Origin: Deltaproteobacteria bacterium
GTDB lineage: Bacteria; SAR324; JACQKK01
Reading direction: 5' to 3'
DNA length: 8,540 nucleotides
Assembly (NCBI GenBank): GCA_029879595.1
Contig: JAOUPZ010000118.1
Span: 1 to 8,540 of the forward strand
The notes under the pieces were generated by a model. That model made no database searches. It saw only the letters and a program-made list of their open reading frames with translations, and had not been told where the DNA came from. The translations under genes were made by a program, and so were the position numbers. Of the stretch, positions 1 to 7,472 are shown piece after piece; position 1 is the first letter of the stretch; every line of letters begins with the position of its first letter.

Positions 1-41
1 TTTGTTAAATGGAAATGATTTTTTGGGGAATTAACTAGAGA

Positions 42-72
42 AGTATTATTGTTTTATCAAAACAATAATACT
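42..72. repeat. Perfect 14-bp inverted repeat with 3-nt centre
   Basis: The left arm AGTATTATTGTTTT (42-55) and right arm AAAACAATAATACT (59-72) are exact reverse complements around the triplet ATC. The element is AT-rich and ends 8 bp before the -35 box of the promoter for the membrane regulator gene. Neither strand has a T-tract after the stem, so it does not read as an intrinsic terminator. The position just upstream of the -35 fits an operator for a dimeric regulator, or a cruciform or hairpin. Any upstream gene lies outside the window, so a 3'-end role for that gene cannot be excluded. Confidence 0.8.
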
Positions 73-80
73 GTTCACTG

Positions 81-109
81 TTGACCAGAATATAAACTTT
101 TAATATAAT
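81..109 (+). promoter_or_regulatory. Near-consensus sigma70 promoter of the DISM-SARP regulator gene
   Basis: The -35 box is TTGACC (81-86, five of six consensus bases). The -10 box is a perfect TATAAT (104-109), and the spacer is exactly 17 bp. Transcription would start near 115-117, giving a 5' leader of about 90 nt before the ATG at 207. Two back-to-back heptamers, TGTTCAC and TGTTGAC (72-85), overlap the -35 box. The hexamer GTTCAC (73-78) is the reverse complement of the GTGAAC core found in triplicate upstream of the next gene. That may hint at autoregulation, but it is a single copy and could be chance. Confidence 0.85.
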
Positions 110-151
110 GCAGGGCAACTGGGGGGGGCAATCCTTAGAAACACCTGCACA

Positions 152-184
152 TCCTGTTGAATATTTGAATTGATCAACAGGAGG
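152..184 (+). promoter_or_regulatory. Leader hairpin capturing the Shine-Dalgarno sequence
   Basis: TCCTGTTGA (152-160) and TCAACAGGA (174-182) form a perfect 9-bp stem with a 13-nt loop in the leader of the regulator mRNA. The 3' arm contains most of the only strong Shine-Dalgarno match, AGGAGG (179-184). That match lies 22 nt from the ATG at 207, too far for direct use. It lies only 3 nt from an out-of-frame ATG at 188, which opens a 34-codon frame ending at 292. The nearest conventional site for ATG 207 is the weaker AAGGG (196-200), 6 nt away. Translation may therefore be gated by this fold or coupled to initiation at 188. This is inference from geometry. Confidence 0.5.
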
Positions 185-206
185 ATTATGGGGGAAAGGG
201 CCAATA

Positions 207-2282
207 ATGCGGTTTATCGTTATTGTTTTGGGGCTGTTTGCTGTTGCAGGTTTGTCGTTTGCCGAGAATCAGAACGACTCCCATCAAATTGAAGCCGGCT
301 CCCTGCTGGAACTGAGAGGAAGTGGCATTGTCTACCCGGCACAAAACATTGATTATCTTGAAGATCCCGAACAAGTTTTAAATATTGTCTCTGTCAGTTC
401 TCCTGAGATGGAAGCGGCTTTCAGTCCGCTGGCAGGCAGCAGCATAGCCTTTGGCATATCCCGCTCGGCTTTCTGGCTACGCCTGAGGCTGCACAAGCAC
501 ACTCCTCAAGCCTGGGTGCTTGATGCAGGCTATCCACAGGTTGATCTTTTGCAGGCCTATTACAAAGAGGCCGGTGAATGGAAACTGCTGGAAACAGGAG
601 ATAGCCTGCCATTTCAACGCAGGGCTATGAATCTTTCTCAGGCCTCCATCCCACTTGACATGCCACCGGGAGAACACACCCTGTATATCCGGGTGGTAAG
701 CGAGTCCTCGTTAACCTTGCCAATACTATTGTATCCTGATGATTTGTTTTTCCAGAGAAAGACTACAGAACTGCTAGTTGTTGGTGGAACATTAGGAATG
801 ATTCTCATCATATCACTGCTGATTATAATGTTAATTAAAGATGAGAAAAGAGAATTAAAGCTTAGCTATTCATTTTTTGTAATATCATTCACATTATACA
901 GCATTATGTTAAATGGCTTTGGCCATATATATATTTGGCCAAATGTTCCACAGGCTAACAATCCGGCGTTTCTGCTGGGCATATATTCGACCTGCTTTTT
1001 TTTGCTGCACCTTTTTTATACTTTGTTTGAAGGTCAGCATCCCTGGCTATTTGTGGATATAACCAGAAAGCTGGTGATGCTTCTGGCGCTGGCTGGCATC
1101 ATCATGATTCCCTTCATGGAGGCACGACTTCTTTTCCAGTATGTACACCTGCTGTATCCGGTTGGCCTGGGAACAGGCCTGCTTATGGCCATAAATGCCT
1201 GGCGCCGCGGGCTGACCGTTGGGATGCATACCACCATTTCACTGGTTGCAACCCTGGTGGTATCCATAGTGCTCTGGATGGCCAGCAGCGGCATTCCCAT
1301 ATTAAAGTATTCTCCGAACTACATCATCCAGGCAGTTGGGTCTTTTCTGCTCGTTTCCGTCTCTATAACCATCATTTATAACCGCAGCTATTTTTTTTCC
1401 GGAAATTCCCCGATTGCACAGCAACCCGAATCTGCCAGCCAGCCAGATTTGCTGACGGATCCTGCGCCCGAAGCAGGAACAACGGAACACAGCCCGACAG
1501 ATATCGGCCCATCCGCCCAGAACGGAAACGGCAGGGCCCGACTGGAAATACCAGACATACCCCGGCAGGCCTGGCGGATATCTACCCTGGGTGACTTTAA
1601 GATCACTCACCCATCCGGCGATCAAACCGTGTTTAACAAAATAACCGCCAAGCAGATTGAACTGCTGAAACACCTGATAACACTGGGCGGGGAAAATGTG
1701 CCGGTGATCAAGATTCAGGACCTCATCTGGCCTGATCTTGACGGCGATAAAGCCAGCGGAGCCTTTGCGACAACAATCTACCGGCTGCGAAAATCTCTGG
1801 GAGCAAAAACCCTTGAGGTAAAAGGGGGCATGGTATCGTTAAACCATAAATTGGTGTGGGTGGACCTGCTGAATTTTCGCCAAGCAATCGCCAACGATTC
1901 TGCCCGGGACCTGGAGGACGGCCTGTTGCTTTATCGCGGCGATTATATGCCGGGTTATGAGCACCCGGAGGTAGAAAGAATGCGGGAAAATCTGTTCATC
2001 AGTTTCAAGAATAATTGTGTGAAGGCTTCCGAGGAGTTGTTGAACGAGGGACTGCTTAACCGGGCCTTGATGCTATTGGAACATGGGCTAAACCATGCCC
2101 CCCATTATGAACCACTGATTATCTCATTTGTGCAAACCTGCATGAAACAAAACCTCACCAGCAAAGCCCGTGACAGACTTGAGATCTATCTAAATGAAAA
2201 CCGCCGCCAGCGCAAAGAGTTGTCATCGGAAATCAGATTTCTGGCCAGAAGGTTGAACCTGCATCTTCCAGCCGCTATTTAA
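207..2282 (+). CDS. Membrane-bound SARP-type transcriptional regulator with 7TMR-DISM sensor
   Basis: Predicted inner-membrane one-component regulator of 691 residues. Residues 1-19 form a signal peptide ending SFA. Residues about 45-175 resemble the periplasmic 7TMR-DISMED2 sensor, with the family-like stretches FWLRLRL and TLYIRVVSESS. Seven hydrophobic segments follow between about 188 and 392, as in 7TMR-DISM_7TM. A Ser/Pro/Gln-rich linker spans about 396-452. Residues about 455-560 form an OmpR/SARP-like winged helix: ISTLGDF opening, LIWPD, a recognition helix around ATTIYRLRKSLG (521-532), and the closing WVDLLNFRQAI. Residues about 565-690 are a helical BTAD-like domain. DISM receptors usually end in kinase, GGDEF or phosphatase domains, so a DNA-binding output is unusual. 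ATG 207 is the first start codon in frame after the stop at 171. The transmembrane part is visibly more AT-rich than the ends. Its likely target is the next gene, whose upstream region carries SARP-style heptamers. The ligand is unknown. Confidence 0.88.
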   Translation: MRFIVIVLGLFAVAGLSFAENQNDSHQIEAGSLLELRGSGIVYPAQNIDYLEDPEQVLNIVSVSSPEMEAAFSPLAGSSIAFGISRSAFWLRLRLHKHTPQAWVLDAGYPQVDLLQAYYKEAGEWKLLETGDSLPFQRRAMNLSQASIPLDMPPGEHTLYIRVVSESSLTLPILLYPDDLFFQRKTTELLVVGGTLGMILIISLLIIMLIKDEKRELKLSYSFFVISFTLYSIMLNGFGHIYIWPNVPQANNPAFLLGIYSTCFFLLHLFYTLFEGQHPWLFVDITRKLVMLLALAGIIMIPFMEARLLFQYVHLLYPVGLGTGLLMAINAWRRGLTVGMHTTISLVATLVVSIVLWMASSGIPILKYSPNYIIQAVGSFLLVSVSITIIYNRSYFFSGNSPIAQQPESASQPDLLTDPAPEAGTTEHSPTDIGPSAQNGNGRARLEIPDIPRQAWRISTLGDFKITHPSGDQTVFNKITAKQIELLKHLITLGGENVPVIKIQDLIWPDLDGDKASGAFATTIYRLRKSLGAKTLEVKGGMVSLNHKLVWVDLLNFRQAIANDSARDLEDGLLLYRGDYMPGYEHPEVERMRENLFISFKNNCVKASEELLNEGLLNRALMLLEHGLNHAPHYEPLIISFVQTCMKQNLTSKARDRLEIYLNENRRQRKELSSEIRFLARRLNLHLPAAI

Positions 2283-2344
2283 GCCACAGATACCACGCTT
2301 CGCCATCTCCACCACCCCACCCCCCCCGAACGAACAGTTATTTT

Positions 2345-2371
2345 CTGCCCCAAGGGCATATTTCGGGGCAG
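2345..2371 (+). other. Stem-loop downstream of the regulator gene
   Basis: CTGCCCC (2345-2351) pairs with GGGGCAG (2365-2371) across a 13-nt loop, 62 nt after the regulator stop codon. No T-tract follows on either strand, so it is not a standard intrinsic terminator. It could protect the mRNA 3' end or pause polymerase. A second weak stem, GGCCCA (2381-2386) with TGGGCC (2406-2411), follows directly. No convincing terminator separates the regulator gene from the lipoprotein gene, so some read-through is possible. Confidence 0.45.
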
Positions 2372-2453
2372 CAAAAGAATGGCCCACCCCCCAGGCAGGT
2401 CTTGCTGGGCCTTAAACCAGGGTCGTATTCCCGGCTACAGAAAAAAATGGCCT

Positions 2454-2482
2454 TGTGAACATTTTGTGAACTTCATGTGAAC
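2454..2482 (+). promoter_or_regulatory. Triple TGTGAAC heptamer array, 11-bp period (candidate SARP operator)
   Basis: Three exact copies of TGTGAAC occur at 2454-2460, 2465-2471 and 2476-2482, each separated by 4 bp, giving an 11-bp period. Direct heptamers on an 11-bp period, just upstream of and overlapping the -35 zone, are the known binding layout of SARP winged helices (PhoB boxes are similar). They place successive monomers on one face of the helix. The adjacent upstream gene encodes exactly such a domain. A degenerate fourth unit may lie at 2487-2493. The 4-bp spacers are not conserved, so this is not a simple 11-mer slippage repeat. Confidence 0.75.
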
Positions 2483-2488
2483 GGTTTG

Positions 2489-2494
2489 TATATG
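2489..2494 (+). promoter_or_regulatory. Candidate -10 box of the lipoprotein gene promoter
   Basis: TATATG (four of six consensus bases) begins 6 bp after the third heptamer; SARP-activated promoters typically show about 8 bp. No good -35 hexamer lies at 17 bp, and the heptamers occupy that place, as expected for an activator-dependent promoter. The transcript would start near 2500 and leave a leader of about 170 nt. That leader contains the palindrome TTCCCGGGAA (2602-2611) and the small stem AAGCC/GGCTT (2586-2598). The exact -10 is uncertain. Confidence 0.45.
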
Positions 2495-2660
2495 CGGTTT
2501 GTGTAAGTTTTCAATGGCGGGGGACCCCTGCTTTCATAATCGAATTATTTTGCTGCATCACCATGCACATGAAGAGTTGCCAGGGAAGCCATTGGCTTGA
2601 TTTCCCGGGAATCTTTGCAGGAGAAGGCAAAATACTAAAGTGAAAACCTATTTTGTTTTT

Positions 2661-2665
2661 GGAGA
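2661..2665 (+). promoter_or_regulatory. Shine-Dalgarno site that fixes the lipoprotein start at 2673
   Basis: GGAGA lies 7 nt before ATG 2673. An earlier in-frame GTG at 2640 has its best purine-rich stretch 12-15 nt upstream and would put 11 extra, partly hydrophobic residues before the signal peptide. The ATG start gives a normal lipoprotein signal. Confidence 0.65.
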
Positions 2666-2672
2666 AACAATC

Positions 2673-5600
2673 ATGAAACACCACTTTAAGTTCCTGGCAT
2701 CCAGGGGCGGTTTTTTAAGGCGCCACTTGGTGCCCGCCTTTGCCCTGCTGGCCCTGCTGGCCCTTTCGGCCTGTGATAAAGCCGACAGCGGCAACAAAAG
2801 TGCCGCAGTAAAATTTTCCGGCATTTCCATAACGCCGGGCACGTCAGCACTTCCGGCCAATGTGGCACAAAACCTTACTGCCAGGGCCGATTTTTCCAAT
2901 GGCACTTCCATAGACATAACTCCCGCAGTTACCTGGAGTTCCGACACCTCAGACATTCCCGATAGCGCTGGCATGCTGGTGCTGACGGGTACTGCAGGCA
3001 CCCTGACCACCGTTACCGCGACCCTGGATGCAACCAGCATCACCCAAAACGGCTTTGACCAGACAGATGATGGCAAGGCCCTGCTGGAAAAGGTCGATCT
3101 TGAGGCCGATACATATTCAGCCACCGCCACCCTGGAGGTAAACGGCGCTGAATTCAAAGGCAATACCACCGATATGCGTGTGACTAACGGCACCCTGACC
3201 ATAGTCGAAAACCAGACTTTGCAGTTGGTGCTGGAGGGTGACTTTGATGATGGAATGACCTATGACCTTACCCAAACAGCCGCCTGGAGCAGCAGCGGTA
3301 ATGTTGTCGCCGTCAATGCAGACGGGCAGATAACTTCCGTCGGTGGAATTGGAACTGAAACCATCACGATAAACTACAACGGGGTGGTGATAACGGTTAA
3401 TATTGTTGTCGGCCCGGAGACCCTGCTCTCCATGAGTTTCGGCGATACCCCCGTGTCCATTCCGGCCGACCTGGTATATTCCACCTCCCTTATCGGGCAT
3501 TTCGACAGTGGAAAATCACGGGAAATAACCAATCTGGCCTCCTACACCTCATCCTCTGCCGACCTGAGTACCGGTTATGATTCAGCCATCATTGGTGCGC
3601 TGCATATCGTATCCTCAGTGCCGGGCAGCTACACAGTAACTGCCTCGATGGACGATGGCAGCGGCAGCAACACCATAACCGCCGAACTGCCCGTGCAGAT
3701 CAGGGCCGTGACGCTGGAAAGCGTTTCCGTCAGCCCCGCCACCGCAACGGTTCCCAATGGCCGGACTCAGCAGTTTGCGGCACAGGGCAACTACTCCGAC
3801 GGCACTTCATATGAGATAAACAGCCACACCCAGATTTCATGGACGGTAGACGGAGGCAATTCGATCAGTTCAACTGGTCTGGCCACAGCCGCCCAACTGG
3901 GAACAGCCACCGTTACCGCAACAGATAATAAATCCAGCCAGGCCGGTACCGCCGCCCTTACGGTGACCGATGCTGTGTTGGAGGACATCGTTGTGAGCGA
4001 GGCCACCAGCGCCAGCAGCGTTCCCAACGGGATGACCCTGCAGATGGCCGCCAATGGGAGTTACAGTGATTCCCAGAGCGTGGATATAACCAGCTCTGTC
4101 TCTTGGAGTTCCAGCGACAACTCCATTGCCGCTGTAAATGCCAGCGGAACAGTCACCGCCAAAGCCCTGGGGACGGTAGATATTATCGCCACCGATTCCG
4201 CTTCCGGTATCTCGGGCAGCTACTCGGTTACCGTGACCGCGGCCATAATCACCGCAATAACTGTTGCCCCGGACCCCATTGAGATACTGGTCGAGCAGAC
4301 CCAGCAGTTTACGGCCACTGCCAATTTGAGTGACGGCACACAGATTACCCCCTACACGGATGTAACCTGGGTCTCAAATTACACCGCCAACTTGACCGTT
4401 GACGCCGATGGTTTGGCCACAGGGGTGGAGGACAGCACTTCCCTGGGAGACACTGTTTTAATCACCGCCACCGATAACAGCGGGACCGGTCTCTCCGGCT
4501 CGGCTGTTGTGACCGTGAAGGCAGCAACCCTGGTCTCTCTGCGGGTAGACCCCGCGACCGCTTCGGTAGTGGATGGAAAAACCCTGACCTTCGCGGCATT
4601 TGGCACCTATGACAATTCCATTGAGTACCCCACGGACCTGGTTACCTGGTCTAAAACCGATGGAACAGGCTCCGCCACCATTGATGGAGCCACCGGTGTG
4701 GCCACCGGGGTCACGGAAGGTTCTGTTACCATTACCGCCACTTCCACCATCAACGGCGCCATCAGCGCGACATCGGACCTGACGGTGACTGCCGCCCTGC
4801 TGGAGACCATCGGAATCTCAGGTACTCCGGAAGCTCCGATGGGCAGGGATCTGACCCTCACGGCCAACGGTGTCAACACCGATGGTTCGGCCTACACCTT
4901 TACCAATCTCCAATGGTCTTCCGACAACACCGACTTTTCCGCGGTGGACGGGGTGGTGAGTATCGCCCCCACGGCAACCGAGGGAGATACCGCCATCATT
5001 ACCGCCACAGAAGCAGGGGTAACCGGCTTCGGCGGTGGCGAAATATCAGCCACCCGCACGGTAACCGCCCTGGCACCTGTGCTGGATATCGTGACTGTCA
5101 CTCCGGCTACTGCCGATGTGCCGGTGGGGACCGGTCTGCAACTCTCCGTGACCGGGACAGGCTCCGACGGCAACCCCTTTGCCCTGACGGGAATTACCCT
5201 CACCAGCGATACCGCAGAGGTGACAGTAGACAATGAAGGGAATGTCTCGGTTGATCCTTCAACCACACCGGGCACACAAGCCACCATTACCGCCACCAGC
5301 GGAGGTATTAGTGGAACCGCTCTTATTACGGCGGCCGACGCTGTGTTAACGAGCTTCACCATTAACGGCCCTGTGGGCATTGATGACTACATCGGAGTTG
5401 GTGTGACAGGCGCATACAGTCTGGCCTCTGCCACTTACTCAGATGGCAACACCTTCGTCACCGGTCTGCCGACCGCTACCTGGACGGCTGTCAACGGCAC
5501 CGGTCAGGCTTCCATCAATGCAGATGGTACCGGAGTAACCGGAGTGGCCGTGGGTGGCGTCACCATCACCGCCGCCATCGGAAGCGTGGAAACCAGCACA

Positions 5601-7355
5601 ACTCTGACCGTGTACCAGCCGACGGCTGATGCTGGCAGCGCTCAGAACGTGACCACCGGCACAGCGGTTACCCTTGACGGATCACTTAGCTCCGATCCCA
5701 CAGGTGAGGGCATAATCTACAACTGGACTCTGGTAGATGGCTCGGCCGCCAACCAGACCGGGATGTTTGCCAACGCCGGCACGGCTTCCCCCAGCTTCAC
5801 GCCTGGCTCTGCGGGGGACTGGGTGGCCACTTTGGTGGTATCAGACACCGATGGAGCTTTCAGTCAGGCGGCTACCGTCACCATCTCCGTCTTTGATCCG
5901 CCAGTTGCCAGCATCGCTGCGGAACCTGATGTGACGGTTGGTGGAGCGGTAAGTCTGGATGGTAGCGGCTCAACGGCCTCGGCAGGTAGCATCGCCACAT
6001 ATGAGTGGACACTGGTGGATGGCTCGGCCACCGACCAGACCGGCCTGCTCAGCGGCGCCTCCACGGCCACACCCAGCTTCAGTCCCGGCACCTCCGGCAC
6101 CTGGGTGGCTACCTTGCTGGTAACAGACAACATTGGTGGAACACACACCGCGAGCGTTTCAGTTGTGGTCAAAGATCCGCCCACGGTAAACGCCGGCGCC
6201 GATCAGACCGCAGATGTTGGGGTTGAGGTGATCCTTTCTGGGGTTGCAACTGACAACTCTGGCACAGGGCTGACATACCTGTGGGAACTTGCCGCTCCCG
6301 GACCCAGCACCACAGCAGCTCTTACGGTAACCGACGCTCTGGATACCGCCTTTACCCCGGACGTAGCCGGCGACTATGTTGCCACTTTGACGGTTACCGA
6401 TGGCCTGGGCGGGGTAAGCACCGGCACCGTGATTGTTTCTGTCACCAAAGTGCTGCAGACGCTGACCATCAGCACCAGCGATCCGACAACACTCAATCCG
6501 GAGGATACAATCCAGTTCACCGCCATGGCTCAATATAACGATGGCCTGCCCGCGGTTGACGTCACAACCTCGGCCACCTGGTTTCCAGCCTGTTATGCCT
6601 GGGTGTGTGTCGATACTAATGGGACGTTCATTGCCTCGGTATATGCCAAGGTTGGCACCACAAACGTTACCGCCAGCCTGGATGGGATTACTTCCAACTT
6701 CATCCCCGTTACCATAAACGAGGTGGTTATCAGCCTGATGATGCAGGCTACATCTGGCATGAGCTCGCTCCTTACTGGATGGACCATGGCCTCTGGGGTT
6801 CCTTCTCAATTTGCCGTTTCTGGCAGACTGAACTACACAGGTAACGTCTTTGTCCCTGTGGGAGCGGACTCCACCTTCACCCAAACCGCTGGGATGATAT
6901 CTTCAGGTGACGTCCCACCGATTTATACAAGTACCGCCCTGGGGTGGAATACTGAATCGGTCACGGCGACTTATATGTCGTACAAGGAGCTGACAGTCAC
7001 TCAACCGGTAAGCGTTGTTGACTTTGACCTTGTCACCACGATAACGGCCTTGACAAACAATGGGGATGGCACGCTCACCGTTTACGGCAACATTGTAAAC
7101 AACGGCACCATGGCCACAGATGGAACAAACACCACGATTTACATCTATCCCAATCTGGCTTCCCCGCCAGCACGTGGAACTTTTAGCTTCACCTATTGTT
7201 TTTTGACCCTGACCGCCATTTCCAATGGTGAGTCCCTGCCCTTTACCTGCACCATTACTTCGGCAGAAACCGGCGGCACTGCCTATGTTTCTGACAGCGG
7301 AAATCACCCCGATGTTAATACGAGCAACAACGTCTCTGCCGGTTTCGCCTGGTAG
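2673..7355 (+). CDS. Giant lipoprotein with tandem BIG2-like and PKD Ig-fold domains
   Basis: Predicted 1560-residue envelope lipoprotein. The signal peptide has a basic start (RRH), a Leu/Ala core and the lipobox LSAC, so the lipidated Cys is residue 34. About ten BIG2-like repeats of 85-97 residues follow. Starts are near 44, 165, 249, 346, 435, 525, 619, 709, 802 and 891, many with a valine-rich first strand, a SDGT-like turn and a closing VTVTA. Three PKD-type domains (983-1075, 1076-1168, 1169-1259) carry LDGS and YxWxL motifs. An eleventh BIG2-like unit (1260-1350) follows. The end (1351-1560) includes a CARDB-like segment from about 1448. The only Cys besides the lipobox are at 1307, 1312, 1509 and 1526, suggesting disulfides. 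Lys and Arg are scarce and Thr, Ser and Asp abundant, as in adhesin stalks. No catalytic motif is visible. Adhesion or matrix binding is the family-based guess. Asp at +2 could favour inner-membrane retention. The gene is probably activated by the neighbouring regulator. Confidence 0.88.
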   Translation: MKHHFKFLASRGGFLRRHLVPAFALLALLALSACDKADSGNKSAAVKFSGISITPGTSALPANVAQNLTARADFSNGTSIDITPAVTWSSDTSDIPDSAGMLVLTGTAGTLTTVTATLDATSITQNGFDQTDDGKALLEKVDLEADTYSATATLEVNGAEFKGNTTDMRVTNGTLTIVENQTLQLVLEGDFDDGMTYDLTQTAAWSSSGNVVAVNADGQITSVGGIGTETITINYNGVVITVNIVVGPETLLSMSFGDTPVSIPADLVYSTSLIGHFDSGKSREITNLASYTSSSADLSTGYDSAIIGALHIVSSVPGSYTVTASMDDGSGSNTITAELPVQIRAVTLESVSVSPATATVPNGRTQQFAAQGNYSDGTSYEINSHTQISWTVDGGNSISSTGLATAAQLGTATVTATDNKSSQAGTAALTVTDAVLEDIVVSEATSASSVPNGMTLQMAANGSYSDSQSVDITSSVSWSSSDNSIAAVNASGTVTAKALGTVDIIATDSASGISGSYSVTVTAAIITAITVAPDPIEILVEQTQQFTATANLSDGTQITPYTDVTWVSNYTANLTVDADGLATGVEDSTSLGDTVLITATDNSGTGLSGSAVVTVKAATLVSLRVDPATASVVDGKTLTFAAFGTYDNSIEYPTDLVTWSKTDGTGSATIDGATGVATGVTEGSVTITATSTINGAISATSDLTVTAALLETIGISGTPEAPMGRDLTLTANGVNTDGSAYTFTNLQWSSDNTDFSAVDGVVSIAPTATEGDTAIITATEAGVTGFGGGEISATRTVTALAPVLDIVTVTPATADVPVGTGLQLSVTGTGSDGNPFALTGITLTSDTAEVTVDNEGNVSVDPSTTPGTQATITATSGGISGTALITAADAVLTSFTINGPVGIDDYIGVGVTGAYSLASATYSDGNTFVTGLPTATWTAVNGTGQASINADGTGVTGVAVGGVTITAAIGSVETSTTLTVYQPTADAGSAQNVTTGTAVTLDGSLSSDPTGEGIIYNWTLVDGSAANQTGMFANAGTASPSFTPGSAGDWVATLVVSDTDGAFSQAATVTISVFDPPVASIAAEPDVTVGGAVSLDGSGSTASAGSIATYEWTLVDGSATDQTGLLSGASTATPSFSPGTSGTWVATLLVTDNIGGTHTASVSVVVKDPPTVNAGADQTADVGVEVILSGVATDNSGTGLTYLWELAAPGPSTTAALTVTDALDTAFTPDVAGDYVATLTVTDGLGGVSTGTVIVSVTKVLQTLTISTSDPTTLNPEDTIQFTAMAQYNDGLPAVDVTTSATWFPACYAWVCVDTNGTFIASVYAKVGTTNVTASLDGITSNFIPVTINEVVISLMMQATSGMSSLLTGWTMASGVPSQFAVSGRLNYTGNVFVPVGADSTFTQTAGMISSGDVPPIYTSTALGWNTESVTATYMSYKELTVTQPVSVVDFDLVTTITALTNNGDGTLTVYGNIVNNGTMATDGTNTTIYIYPNLASPPARGTFSFTYCFLTLTAISNGESLPFTCTITSAETGGTAYVSDSGNHPDVNTSNNVSAGFAW

Positions 7356-7436
7356 GATGTTTCGCTCACCTCCCTCCTGCGGGCCCGGAACATACTGCTC
7401 GGGCTCCAGGGGGGTGGTAACATCTTTTCAAAATTC

Positions 7437-7472
7437 CCCGTCCGGGCGTTCTGCCCGGGCGGGTTTTTTTTT
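7437..7472 (+). terminator. Intrinsic terminator of the lipoprotein gene
   Basis: An 11-bp GC-rich stem (7437-7447 with 7453-7463, one U-G pair) closes a 5-nt loop and is followed directly by nine T residues (7464-7472). It lies 82 nt after the lipoprotein stop codon and ends that transcript, isolating it from the PAS gene. Confidence 0.93.

Noticed and set aside
2345..2371. Intrinsic terminator after the regulator gene
   Set aside because: The stem is good, but no T-tract follows on either strand; kept only as a stem-loop.
2640..2672. GTG 2640 as the lipoprotein start (1571 residues)
   Set aside because: Poor ribosome-site spacing. ATG 2673 has GGAGA at 7 nt and gives a standard lipoprotein signal.
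2648..7307. Many minus-strand and alternate-frame open frames across the lipoprotein gene
   Set aside because: They are shadows of the GC-rich Thr/Val/Ala repeat codons, with low-complexity translations and no start signals.
2673..7355. CRISPR-like or DNA-level satellite array in the repetitive gene
   Set aside because: The periodicity is at protein-domain level (about 270-285 bp) with diverged DNA and an intact reading frame; there are no short identical repeats with unique spacers.
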